From Arion vulgaris (Eukaryota; Mollusca; Gastropoda; Stylommatophora; Arionidae), in the NCBI GenBank assembly GCA_020796225.1, contig CM036758.1, positions 68,585,274-68,649,273 on the forward strand: a DNA stretch of 64,000 nt, read 5' to 3'. Position numbers and translations under genes: made by a program. Under the pieces are notes generated by a model. The model ran no database searches, was not told where the DNA came from, and worked only from the letters and a program-made list of their open reading frames with translations. This document shows, in pieces, positions 29,236 through 40,004 of this stretch (positions are counted from its first letter, which is position 1; every line of letters begins with the position of its first letter).

Positions 29236-29875
29236 ACCAGCAAGCAGTATGTTGCAGTGAACCTTACCTTGGCTGATGTGTTATTGAGTAGCACAAAGAA
29301 CCCTCATCTCCCAACAGGGCTAGTGCAGTCCATTCTTCACAAATATTTGATGAAGTTCTAAAATTTGAGACACTCATGCTCTGCATTGTTATGCCATTAT
29401 GCAATAGCTTGTACTAAGCAGAACGTTGTCACCCTAACAGTGCTTCAGAATTGATCTCTCACATAGTCCAGTTGTCGCGCCTCTGCAGACGCCATTCTCA
29501 AATAATCAGTCACATCCTGAATCCATTTTCTCCATGATCTTTCTCTCCTCTTCTTCAGTGGCACTTTCTTTTTTCCCCTATTAACCAACTTGGAGTATGA
29601 TGCTGATGCCGGCTCCCCTTTCCTGATCCTTTCTGTTTATGTCTGATGATAATCGGTCGGTGTATTTGTGGGTCCACCCACTCAAGTCCATGGTATGATG
29701 TATCGATGTGCTCATGTTTCCTTAGTATCGATTACTTGATATCGGGTTTCCCCACATTCGTGGATCGCATTGTTTACGTTAGTAACCATGTTTGACAAGA
29801 TTAAATGACTTAATTAACGCGTTCAAATCATCATCCATTTATAGAAAGACAGTTTAGTTATTTCTCTTCATCCAC
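29236..29875. other. No gene seen
   Basis: About 640 bp. 29460-29700 reads, on the minus strand, like very decayed LINE C-terminal sequence (WRKWIQDVTDYLRMASAEA-like), but lesions are too many to call. Confidence 0.35.
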
Positions 29876-29879
29876 TAGT

Positions 29880-30030
29880 TTAGGCGTATCATGAGGAGAG
29901 AGAGCTAGGGGCTGATATAAAAGGATAGGTAAAACATGGAAAGAATTGGAAGGGATGGCAGGAGAGAGGAATAGATGGAAGAAGTTTGTTGAAGACCTGT
30001 GCACCGTTGGGAGTTAAAAGGTAAAGAAAA
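29880..30030 (+). mobile_element. LINE-L type 3' fragment
   Basis: Matches 45010-45165: GAGAGAGCTAGGGGCTGATA, AAAGGATAGGTAAAACATGG, GGAAGAAGTTTGTTGAAGAC and CTGTGCACCGTTGGGAGTT. Only the last part of the element is present. Confidence 0.8.
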
Positions 30031-30162
30031 AGAATGGTCCCAAATATGACGCCTCTGTGTTAATTTTTGCATGAACGCTTGCTTTTCTTATCACCAGTGC
30101 CGCTTACCATTCAGTCGAGCCTTACTCCGACTTTAAAGATACTTATAAGTTAGATTCTTCTT

Positions 30163-30416
30163 CTTCTTCAGGCGCTCCATATCGACCACCTGTCAACCAC
30201 TCTGTGTGATTTGTATGTGATCTGAGCCCACGAGCGATTGTACGTTGTGCCAGTTATGCGCCTACACGTTGGCCAGCACATCCGATTTCTGCGCTGCTTT
30301 TCATTTACTAGTGTGGCATCCCTAGTGCTTACATTAGTCGCCTCCTACGACATGCATTGTAGGTCACAGAGGTACTATTCTTTGCTTCCCTTGCGGGCCC
30401 CGGCACCACACGGTTG
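30163..30416 (-). mobile_element. SINE-5, full length
   Basis: TTCTTCTTCTTCAGGCGCTC tail complement, TTAGTCGCCTCCTACGACAT core, GGGCCCCGGCACCACACGG head complement. Confidence 0.85.
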
Positions 30417-30631
30417 AATTTAGATCCAACGTAAAGACTAGTGTTTCCTGTAGCGTAATCGCGTAATGTGTGTCCACTGAAATTGTTCTCCCCAAGCTGG
30501 CATCGAACCTCGGAATCTAGTATTATTAATTTCACTATTAACAGTTACCATTATTCACAATTTACCGGCATTATCATTATTAATCAATTTCGCTATCGGT
30601 GACCCCATGTTCATATTTTCTTTTTCGTCTT

Positions 30632-30740
30632 CTTCGAGCGTTCCAATTCGACCACTTGTTAAACCACTCTTTGTGATTTGTATGTGATCTGAGTCTAAGA
30701 GTGAATGTACGTTGTGCCAGTTATGTACCTACCACGCCGT
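30632..30740 (-). mobile_element. SINE-5 3' part (left flank of AT-rich block)
   Basis: CTTCTTCGAGCGTTCCAATT to GTGCCAGTTATGTACCTAC, then the match stops. It is in inverted orientation to the SINE-5 3' end at 33812-33893, and together they flank the AT-rich block. Confidence 0.8.
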
Positions 30741-30745
30741 CACAT

Positions 30746-31639
30746 TTACAATGAAATATCGCTCTTTTAGTAAGACCTAAGACATTCTTTGCGCATTGAA
30801 TGCTGGGTAATAAAAAAGTTCATAACTGGCATCCATTTTGAATGTATTGTGAATCGGTGAAACTGTGTACAAGAAATCAGGTTAGTATACTTGTATGTCA
30901 CTTTTTTTCAGAAAATCTGAAATTTTTTATAAACTTTAAAGTATTCCACACTGCCTGAATATTTTATAAACATTTCATAAAGGAAAGCTACATATAACGA
31001 GACATTTACGAAGGGTCACCACAATTATTTTGTACACCGCTACTTTTTGTGCAGGTACAGCTATTAAACATCAAATTTTCATACGATCAATACGAATAAT
31101 GTCACTGAATCATACATTTTCAAAATGATGAATGATTCTTCTCTCTTGTGTGCAAGTTTATTGTCAGGGATTATCTTGAACCTCCAAACTTTTGATCGCT
31201 AGAGCGACGACCCTGTTTTGTTTCGATGTTACTTTTTCACCGACTACTGTGTCACGTTCTCTCTGACGCTTTTAAAAATAGTTTTGTTATTTACAAAGCG
31301 ATAAACGGTAATTCTAAGCATAATTTCCAAACTGTTTAGCTGTATTTCTGCTGGGTGGTTGATATTTGTATCGAATATCAAGTTTAGTATTATAAATTCC
31401 TAGCTGAATGTGACTATATAGAATCATCCCATTGACCACAGAAGACATTATGTTTTGGAGATCTAATTAAGAACTGTAACATTATGCTATTGTAAGTTAT
31501 GAGTAAAAAAAAATAATAATAGAACATATTATTAGGATTGAAATAAATTGCTCTTAACTAAATGCTGTTTATGCAATCAAGTTATGTGACTTCAATTACA
31601 TCCCATATCAACAGAAAAATTATATATATATTATATAGT
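30746..31639. other. AT-rich DNA, left part of the block
   Basis: About 900 bp, visibly AT-rich and free of SINE or LINE matches, unlike the rest of the window. It starts CACGCCGTCACATTT, close to the inverse of the block's right edge (GATACGTCGTG). No open frame longer than chance. Confidence 0.5.
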
Positions 31640-32800
31640 AACAGCAAACAATTTTTATTACTGCTTGCCTGCTCCAATTTTAGAAAAAGCAGGTGACAGT
31701 ATAGACAGAGATATCATGGTAAACATAGAAAAGGAACACACTAGTACAAACACCATACAATATTTAACAATATGGTAATAATTAGCATCAGGCAGAAATG
31801 TTCACATTATAAATGAACAAGTTACATGCAGATTTATTAGTTTGTGAAAGTGAGGAGGAGAAAATAAAAATGCAATACTAAGATTAAAAAAGCACAAGCA
31901 AGCCTATCATAACTTGAGTTTGTAGCACTGTGTGATAGATCTGGTCCAGTGTGTTCACATTTAGATAAAGTATTAGACAAACACAAAATCACACCTCAGG
32001 CATATCATAGTAGAGCTTTTGTTGGTAACCACTGTCATAAATACTTAACACGTAAAGTCTATAAAGATCTCACAGAAGATGTCATAACACACACACAATT
32101 GTACACACAGAATCAGGATATAATAAATATTGCATTGATCACATAAGATATTTTTAATTCATTAAATACAGCATTTGAAAAAGTTCACAATTACATCTCA
32201 CACAGTAGACTAATCAATGCTGACACAGTTCCAGAAATACAATTAGCAATACAAGATTATATGACAATATACAGACTGTATTTTCCAGATAAAATAATTC
32301 CAAAACAACACATACTAGAACATCACTGTGCAAACTGGATCAGAATTAATGTTTTTGGATTGGGCTTTAGGAGAACAAGGAGGAGAAGTTGTACATTCAA
32401 TGGTAGCTGGTATAGAGAAAAGAGCTTGGGGTATAAGAAATAAAACTAAGGAATTAAAATTTATCATAAATACACTCGCCCGAGTGGTTACCGGGGCCCA
32501 AATTTGGGTTGTAAAGAATAGAGCCACTGTTACCTGCCACGCATGTCGTAAGAGGCGACTAAGGAGGTTTGGCTGAAATCGGATGCACGTGTCCTAAACG
32601 TGTAGAAGTCTATGCGTTTAGGGGCCTACCAAACCAATGTGCAACGTATACACGTTCTTGGCAAAGATCAAACATATCACAAAGAGTGATTAAAATTGGT
32701 CGTAAAGAACGAACACAAAGAAGAAGATCATAAATACACAGCTGCCACAAACTTATCCAACTGTAAATACACAAGTTCACTGTGAAAACATAAAGTTTAA
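31640..32800 (+). pseudogene. Decayed ORF of an unnamed conserved family, split by SINE-4
   Basis: Frame pieces in order: VCSHLDKVLDKHKITPQAYH, then SRAFVGNHCHKYLTRKVYKD (31935-32146); after a shift NSLNTAFEKVHNYI, DYMTIYRLYFPDKIIPKQHI and LEHHCANWI; after another shift DWALGEQGGEVVHSMV, KRAWGIRNKTKELKFIINT. Removing the SINE-4 and one TSD continues the frame as QLPQTYPTVNTQVHCEN to a stop. I recall an uncharacterised metazoan, probably transposon-linked family with QAYHxxxFxGNHxH, PKxHxLExH and GLGEQGGE blocks, but cannot name it. Two frameshifts make it dead. Confidence 0.6.
32476..32726 (+). mobile_element. SINE-4, reference copy with 13-bp TSD
   Basis: Intact 251-bp copy: TCGCCCGAGTGGTTACCGGG, core GCATGTCGTAAGAGGCGACT, AAATCGGATGCACGTGTCC, CAACGTATACACGTTCTTGG, ATCACAAAGAGTGATTAAAA, tail AAAGAAGAAG. 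ATCATAAATACAC is duplicated exactly at 32463-32475 and 32727-32739. The target was the coding part of the decayed ORF. Confidence 0.95.
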
Positions 32801-33811
32801 ATAACAGCAGACCTGTGGGCTGTACAATTTTATTTTTCCCTGCTGTATTGTGTGTTGTCTAGCTGTCTTTATAACAATTTAGAACAGTTATATATAGGTG
32901 TAATGTGTGTTTGTGAGATGTCTTAGGTAAGTATTCTACATGTCAGTAAGTATGTATGAGCAAGTGTGCATGAGTAAATTATGAAGTAAAATTGTTTGCT
33001 ACTAAATCATGACTAATGAGGGCTAGTAAAATTGTATAATTATATTACAAATGTGTATTGTCAATTTTTGGAGATATGTATTTTTGTTTGAACTACCATT
33101 AGTAGTATATTTAGAAAGGAAAGTATTATTGTGAAAGTATAAATTAATTATGTTAAACATTACATATTTCATGAAGAAGTAAACTAGATCTTTATGCATT
33201 TATTGAAATAGATGTGTAAATTTATGTTATTGTGATTTAAATATATATAACATTTTGGTATGTTGAGATATGTTAAATATATATGCAATTTAATAGTAAT
33301 TTTATAAATATATCTTCGTCTTTGAAAGTTTTAAGCTATTATAAATGACCAGACATAGTGACCCGACATGAACTACAATTATTTTCAACAATCAGATTTA
33401 AAAAAATATTTTTTAGTATCGTTAATGTGTTACCTTGTCAAAAAAACTAAACGTTGTATATTTTTGTAGCGTGATATTTCTACTGCAATGAAGATTAACA
33501 ACATACCCCATCAGTGTAATTTGCACATCGTCAGCTAGTTAGAATGTGACTAGTTCATACAGATATAACTTCATAATTATATTATATAACAGACTGAAAC
33601 TGCACAAAATCCTAGAGCTACATTTGAAATTTGATTATATTTTAACGCAATAGTGTATATTGTGTTTTTACATTAACAACAGCCGGAATTTAAAGCGATA
33701 TATAAACCGACCAAAAAGTCGCCGTTTGGTAACCTTGCACAGGAATGTAAACAAAGTGTATCTAAGCGCAACAAAGGGACATTACTAAGTGAGCGCTACT
33801 GATACGTCGTG
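32801..33811. other. AT-rich DNA, right part of the block
   Basis: About 1 kb of AT-rich sequence with no frame, SINE or LINE. It ends GCGCTACTGATACGTCGTG against SINE-5 sequence. It may be the 3' non-coding part of the element that carried the decayed ORF. Confidence 0.45.
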
Positions 33812-33893
33812 TCTTAGGCTCAGATCACATGGAAATCATACAGAATGGTTAACACGTGGTCGATATGGAGCGTTCGATGAAGAAGAAGAACTT
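33812..33893 (+). mobile_element. SINE-5 3' end (right flank of AT-rich block)
   Basis: CTTAGGCTCAGATCACATGG to GTCGATATGGAGCGTTCG then ATGAAGAAGAAG. Only the last third of the family. Confidence 0.8.
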
Positions 33894-34021
33894 CCGAAGT
33901 TGGGACTCGCGCCACCAACTTGAGAGCCGCTATGTTCACTATCTACCGTAAAAATTAGTGACAGTTAAACATGTGATCTGCATGAGATAGAACTTAATAG
34001 GTCGCAGAAGAACAAAATGGG

Positions 34022-34202
34022 GGAAGGACCAGTGGCGGCTCGTCATTAGGGGCCAGTGGGGCCGGCCCCACCAAAAATAAAGTGTAACGTGTATTTATTA
34101 TTTTATACATTAAAATATTTCCTAACCGAAACCATGATTTTTCCGAAAATATCTGTCTGGCCCCACCAACAAAAATTATCACGTGCCGCCACTGGGGAGG
34201 AC
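34022..34202. mobile_element. 165-bp hAT-like MITE, copy 2
   Basis: 34030-34194 starts CAGTGGCGGCTCGTCATTAG and ends ATCACGTGCCGCCACTG. Flanks GGAAGGAC (34022-34029) and GGGAGGAC (34195-34202) are an 8-bp TSD with one mismatch. It is inverted relative to copy 1 at 19065. Confidence 0.88.
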
Positions 34203-34671
34203 CTAGTGTTTTCTAGAACAATTATTCTCCGTATCTGTTTGTAGTATTTGTCATGTGGCATACATATGTCATGTAGAGTGCGTGTGTAGTATGATGTCCG
34301 TATGTGTGTGTGTGTGAGTGTGCGTTTCCCAAAGTCACTGTCTCAAATATCACGCTATGTTGCGAAAGATTAGTTGCGTTGTCACTTATGGCAGTTGTCG
34401 GTTAGTAGAGTCATGTACTAGCCCAACAACAGATGCGCTCTCGTACACACACACAAACACACACAGAGCCACATATTCTATCATTCAGTTTAACTGATTA
34501 GTTACTGAATTGAAAAAAAAAGAGTTGTGGCTGAATTAAATTTAGGTCCTATTTTTCCACTACAGATGTATGTACAAATACAGCTGCAGTTTTCTTAATT
34601 ATCAACACATTTTTATGAGTAATGTACCATTTTGTAGGTAAATCAATTTTCTCCAAGATCGTTCTAAAAAA
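34203..34671. other. No gene seen; TG/CA runs
   Basis: TGTGTGTGTGTGAGTGTGCG near 34302 and ACACACACACAAACACACAC near 34444 are inverse microsatellites about 140 bp apart. They could pair as a hairpin stem around a GC-poor loop. No other structure seen. Confidence 0.4.
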
Positions 34672-34925
34672 CCAAGATGAGAACGAGGAGGTTTTTTTCA
34701 AGAACCTCAGAGGAAGCAACGGAAGTAACGAATATGATCAACAAATAAACAGTGTACAGGTTTTAAGAGCTTCCGAAAGAACATATAGACAAACACAGGA
34801 TACGAACCACTTACCCTCATTTCTTACGACACCCATCGCCTAGCCTAGTAATACGAGCGTCCTTACGACACCCATCGCCTAGCCTAGCAAAACGAGCGTT
34901 CTTACGAACACAACCAGCGAACCAT
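34672..34925 (-). mobile_element. SINE-8 copy 2, with short duplication
   Basis: AAATAAACAGTGTACAGG, CAGGATACGAACCACTTACC and CATCGCCTAGCCTAGTAATA. About 38 bp (ACACCCATCGCCTAGCC... to ...TTACG) occurs twice in a row at 34828-34900. Same order as 27225-27430. Confidence 0.62.
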
Positions 34926-35139
34926 TCTAAAAAAATGACTCAAGGGGAGTGTCTTTCAAACGCTTCGTTACAACTAGACCACAATAATCAGGTAAGGTTC
35001 GATCGAACAGTGTTTGCACAAACACATGCCGTAAGCTTATTGTGCTTCATTTGACACTTGCAAGCGTGATCTAATTTCACGCAGCATAGCCAAAGAAAAT
35101 TAGGAGCGATTGGTCAAAGACAGGCAGGCACCGTGAGCA

Positions 35140-35745
35140 TCAGCGATGGATGACTAAAAAAAAAAGAATAGAAACACCATCACAATGAAGGCAAAAGAGA
35201 GTGCAGCGAGACGATCCTCTGCACCAGCTCCAGTCTCCAGTTTCACTTGCAGTAACTGAGGCAAGTAGTCCCATTCTAGAATAGGCTATTACATATGCAG
35301 GCAAAAGAGAGTGCAAAGAGACGATCCTCTGCACCAGCTCCAGTCTCACCTGCAGGAACTGTGGCACAGAGTCCCATTCTAGAATAGGCTATTACATATG
35401 TAGGAAAAAGAGAGTGCAGAAAGACAATACCTCTGCACCAACTCCAGCCTCCAGTTTCACCTGCAGCAACTTTGTCAATGATTGCTACTTCAGAATATGT
35501 CATTACATATGAAGGCAAAAGAAAGTGCAGAGGGCAGAGAGACGACCCCTTCACCAGCTCCAGTATCTTTTTCCGTACAGCAACTGTGGCAAGGAATCCC
35601 ATTCCAGAACAGGCCATTACATATGGAGACAAAAGAGAGTGCAGCGAGAAGACCATCTGCACTAGTTCGTCTCCAGTTCACCTGCAGCAACCGTGGCAAA
35701 GATTGCTATTCCAGAATATGCAATTGCATCCACACGATGGGATTC
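35140..35745 (+). repeat. ~110-bp tandem repeats with zinc-finger-like codons
   Basis: Five degenerate units. AGAGAGTGCAG(C/A)(G/A)AGA-like starts lie at about 35191, 35301, 35404, 35515 and 35629, so the steps are 103-114 bp. Each unit ends ATTCCAGAATAGG-like then ATTACATATG. On the plus strand units read CSNCGKDCYSRI, CRNCGTESHSRIGYYIC or SNCGKESHSRTGHYI. The CxxCGKxxxSRxG pattern resembles the zinc finger at the C-terminus of some LINE ORFs. The step is not a multiple of three and frames shift, so it does not code today. Confidence 0.65.
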
Positions 35746-36097
35746 AGCACAGAACACACTACATGACACAAAACCTATTGTCTCCTGAGACAAAGAAGCC
35801 TATGATGATGAGTAAAGTCACGAAAATATATTTCTAATCTCATTGCGGTCATTCTTATCAGCCTTTTCCGCCTGTGCCTCGTTTGTTTACGCTTCTGAAA
35901 ACACCCTCTCAAAACATGAACGTGCAGTGTCACTAAAATTGGGCGCTGTACTCACGGAATCGTGACCTATAGTCGAGCTAATCTTCACATGGACAGGTGA
36001 CAAATGGTCATCATCTACCCATACAGATAGAAAAGAAATGGTAACAGCGGTTCTCAAATGGTTAGTAACAGATCAAAATTGATCCCGTTTCAATCCA
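35746..36097. other. No gene seen
   Basis: About 350 bp without an element match. Confidence 0.35.
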
Positions 36098-36317
36098 TAC
36101 AGGTTTTTAAAGCCGAAGGATTGACTTCATGGTTCAGTCCATCTCCGCAGAAATGGCACGCCACCTACCGAGAGTATTGCACAAAGCACGAACTCCGTAG
36201 CTCCAGCAACAATCCTAGGGTCTCTGAAAAATTGCACTCACGAACAGAAGGCCGCGATTCAACCCACGACCTTCGACTCGCAAGGCAAAGGGCTTAACCA
36301 CTCAGCCACAGAGACCC
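36098..36317 (-). mobile_element. SINE-7 copy
   Basis: The complement gives a tRNA-Ser/Leu-like head, CTCTGTGGCTGAGTGGTTAA, with B box GGGTTGAATCG-like. The body complement reads AAGGATTGACTTCATG and GAAATGGCACGCCACCTACC. Other copies: 40215, 40528, 57372 (minus), 54585/55246 and 57660 (plus). Confidence 0.85.
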
Positions 36318-37297
36318 CCACCTCCATACAGGATCTACAAGGTGTGTTCTGTATCCAGCAGAGTTAAGTTCGGCTAGTCTTTCTTAGAAAGGGAGAAAGT
36401 GAAAACTAGTAGCCCGCTGATGACCCGTAAGTCATACAAGCAAATCCCATCTCTTAGTGGTTTAGACCTGGAAACTTTGACACCGCGATAAAAAAACCCC
36501 AAAAACAACAACGGGGCTCAGGCTCACATAGTCGGATGAACTCTCCCATGCCATATTTTGGTCTTACGTAGTGTATCAGGATCAGGTACCAGGACCAGGT
36601 ACGACCGTTCCCCAAACCCAATGTAGTAGCTAACAGACTAGACAGGTAGTTTAGATAGATAAGTTTGTAGAAATGAGATATGTAGAGAACATAGTGTTTG
36701 CACACCAAAGCTGCCCACTACAAGCAGATAGCAACACTAGAACGAAACTTTGACATAGTGAAACTAGTTGACGTAGATTAGTTAGTACTGCTTAGCGACG
36801 TAGTGACAACAGAGGAGACGAACATAAACATTGGATAGAAGCAGACGTGTTATGATATCAGCAAGTAATAGCATCCATAGACATGTAACTTCAATAAACA
36901 TGTTATGACGCCTACGACTGGTGTTCGTGCATTCATTTACCATCTAACATGAATAACATCAATCATCATGAAATAAGAAGGCATCAATAAATACCAACTT
37001 CATGAAAGAAACATCAACCCTACTACAGTAGGAAGGCGAACCTGAAAAAAGCATGCAGAAACCCAATGTGCTGGTCTACGCATTTATGGGCGCTTAAATG
37101 CAGAACAAACTCACGCTTTAAGGCGCAAATGACAATCAGAAGTATAAAAAGTGCTTGATGTAAAGGGAAGGAAAACAGAAGTAGTAAATCATGCAATATA
37201 TTGAAAAAAGCGGTACTATAGCCTTAATGTTCTTGACTACTGACATAAAGAATATTATCAACGAATAACAATGTTCTTCGGATACATAATGCTGTCT
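36318..37297. other. Unassigned, about 1 kb
   Basis: No gene. A GATCAGGTACCAGGACCAGGT-type short repeat near 36571-36602. CGCATTTATGGGCGCTTAAA near 37078 is a weak echo of SINE-5. Several frames under 85 codons show no domain. Confidence 0.4.
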
Positions 37298-37432
37298 TTG
37301 TGTTGCCGGGGCTCGAGGAGCAAAGAACGGTACCACTGCGACCTACAAGGCATGTCGTAAGAAGCGACTGATGTAGGACCTAGGAAGCTACCATAGCAAA
37401 TAAAAACGTCGCAGAAATCGGATATGCTATGC
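37298..37432 (+). mobile_element. SINE-5 5' half
   Basis: GTTGCCGGGGCTCGAGGAGC, AGGCATGTCGTAAGAAGCG, AAAACGTCGCAGAAATCGG; stops at ATATGCTATG where LINE RNH-2 begins. The junction could be an insertion of the LINE into the SINE. Confidence 0.8.
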
Positions 37433-37890
37433 AGTGGATACCCTCTCACTGTGGAATACCAGGAAATGAAATAGCAGACCGATTGGCCAAGGAAGGTACT
37501 GCAGGAGAGCAACCGGATGTGCCAGTTACCTACCACCAAAAGAAAAGGATGATTAAATCAATGAAAAAGCCACAAATACCAACACAAGACGATTACTATA
37601 ATATGAGCAGATTGGAACAAGTTGTTATTCGGCGCCTTAGAACAGGACAGAATCGGCGCCGCATACATGTATACAAAATTCAAGATTGGCAATTCAGCCA
37701 TGTTTACATGTGGACAGGCACACCAGACTGTAGAGCACATACTTCAAGACTGCCCCGAATATGATACATTGAGGCAAACTGACTGGCCTAACGAAACAAC
37801 ACTCGACAGAAAACTACACGGACCTCTGTGAGCTACAAAAGACAGTGAAGTTCATACAAGAGACAACATTGAATATATAGACATATTTCA
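37425..37890 (+). mobile_element. LINE RNH-2: RNase H end, zinc knuckle and 3' end
   Basis: QWIPSHCGIPGNEIADRLAK is the RNase H motif with the conserved His and last catalytic Asp. It continues EGTAGEQPDVPVTY, YNMSRLEQVVIRRLRTGQNR, and after a shift FTCGQAHQTVEHILQDC (knuckle), PEYDTLRQTDWPNETTLD and ELQKTVKFIQETTLNI. One frameshift and one premature stop near 37830. It is 5' truncated inside the RNase H. The 3' end matches the copy at 8478-8730. Confidence 0.9.
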
Positions 37891-38049
37891 AGCGAACGAA
37901 AGGAAGGAAGGAATCAATCAATCAATCTATAACAACATCGAAAGCACAAAGAACCGGTTGATTCTCTGATAACTGTCTGACCAGAATTGTTGGTTAATTT
38001 TACTACGCTGAAGAATCTGTCGATTAAAAAATAAATGATCCAAACTCAT

Positions 38050-38305
38050 TTTGGTTCATCCAAGAGTACATCAAGGGTACATCCAAGGGTAGATCCAAGG
38101 GTACATCCAAGGGTACATCCAAGGCTACAGCCAAAGGTACATCCAAGGGTACATCAAGGGTACATCAAGGTACATCCAAGGGTACATCAAGGGTAGATCC
38201 AAGGTACATCCAAGGTACATCAAGGGCACATCCAAGGTACATCAAGGGTTCATCCAAGGGTACATCCAGGTGACATCAAGGGTACATCCAAGGGTAGATA
38301 AAGCA
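38050..38305. repeat. 11-13-bp minisatellite
   Basis: About 20 copies of GGGTACATCCAA with variants GGGTACATCAA and GGGTAGATCCAA. The length varies by a base or two from copy to copy. Confidence 0.95.
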
Positions 38306-39200
38306 ATGTATTGAATACGCCACAACGGGAGATAAAGAAATGTCTTGTCCAGTTGGATTTCTAAATCAGCATCGAACATGTCTGAATCCCCCCCACAGGA
38401 TCGATGAAAGATTAATGATCAGTTGAGGTCCAACTTCATCTTTTCTTGTGTTTGTTCGCTATGAATACATGGGTAGTCAGGGCATCAGGTATGGCGCTTT
38501 TGACTGATTTTTTGTTCGAAGGACTGTTTTCATTTTTATCAGTATCCCCTGACATACAGGTGTGCATTTTCTGACTTCAGAGTTAAAGTTCCAATTAAAA
38601 AAGTTATTTTGAGAACTCTGGGTTACAAAGTTTTAACTCTACACGGGGTGCTCCTTGACCAACACACTTGGTGCGACACTGTGAACTGTAAATTTTATTC
38701 GGAATGCTTTTTGTTTGTGTCCACTGGGATTGTGCTGGGAACTGTATATTCAGACAACAATTTACAATTTGTCTGCAATCCAACGGCTGCTTCATGCAAT
38801 AATGATTGTACGAACTGCTGGTGTTTATCGTGATGGCTGGTTTCTTCGACGTGAATTGCAAATTGAATTGGCGGACGGTTGGTGTTTGCACTCTGGCGGT
38901 TAGTGTTTGCACTCTGGCGGCTGCCTTTCGCATTTAATGCGTGTGCAAGATGTTACTTTGTTTCCTTCACAAGTTCACACGAGACAAAGATGAGTAGTTA
39001 GAGTGGTTTTCAGTATTCACTAGCAGAGAAACAAAGTAATTATGGTGCAACCCGATGCTGTAAAGTTGAAACCTCGACTGACTTTCTACACGCTTGTGTT
39101 ATCTATATTTTAACTGTGGAAATGGTACTGTGAGAGTGCGTGTGTGAGAACTAGGCCAAATGTAAGATGATAATATGATGCTCGTGATAAGTCGCGTTAG
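38306..39200. other. No gene seen
   Basis: About 900 bp. A short repeat, GTGTTTGCACTCTGGCGG, occurs twice at about 38882-38920. Frames over it (up to 109 codons) show no domain. Confidence 0.4.
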
Positions 39201-39204
39201 TGCA

Positions 39205-39390
39205 GATACACACATATTATACACGGATACACACATATTACACACGGACACACAAGTATTAGATACGGATACACACGTATTAGATACGGATACACACATA
39301 TTAGACACGGATACACACATATTAGACACGGATACACACATATTAGACACGTATACACACATATTAGACACGTATACACAATACATACAA
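39205..39390. repeat. 21-bp minisatellite, about 9 copies
   Basis: GATACACACATATTAGACAC-G with variants ACACGG/ACACGT. The period of seven codons opens frames on both strands (Asp-Thr-His repeats on plus, Val-Ser-Asn-Met-Cys on minus); neither is a gene. Confidence 0.95.
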
Positions 39391-39444
39391 ATAAATACAA
39401 AGTAATGTAGGTTTACACAGTACAAAAACAAGATACAGCATAGT

Positions 39445-39760
39445 TAGTTAGTTCATAGTTCATAAGTACGGTTCCAACTTCACTGCAACGGGTCACCCCA
39501 TAATTGCTCCGTTCCTGTGCCAATGAAAATCACACGAAATGCTAACAACTGTGAAATGTTTCCTGTGTAAACTAATTCCAGAATGAAACAGCCGAATACC
39601 ACCACAAAAAGAAACACGCACCGCATAAAATGCATATGGCCGTCGCTAATGTAGCAACACAAAACTGTTCATCACTTGAATTGCAATTCTTGTCGAAAGG
39701 AACATCAATGATGACAAAATCCAGCTTTCTGCACCCGCAATATAACTGCATACGGTAGAT
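39445..39760. repeat. Rep-R copy 1
   Basis: TTCATAGTTCATAAGTACGG, CACTGCAACGGGTCACCCCA, AAAATCACACGAAATGCTAA, GCATATGGCCGTCGCTAA and ACTGTTCATCACTTGAATTG. The same order is at 52430-52740. No coding or pol III boxes seen; class unknown. Confidence 0.8.
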
Positions 39761-40004
39761 TGAGCGTGTTCGTCATAACCGCTGTCCGCCATTTTCTGAA
39801 TACACAAAACAAACGCACGGTTGACACAGCAAAAGCATTCCATGTAACATTCATAGCTCACAGTGTTGCTCAAGCACTAACTCAGTAGCTCGGCAAACGA
39901 AACCGGAAAATACCCGACCAAACATGGCTAAAATGCACTTGCAAAGTCGTGTTCAGAATCAAACAATTCTGACTCTGAATGGCTATCCCGCATTCCGCCA
40001 TTGC

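Noticed and set aside
39099..39431. Cys/Val/Ser-rich and Asp/Thr/His-rich frames on opposite strands
   Set aside because: 21-bp minisatellite; seven-codon period opens both strands.
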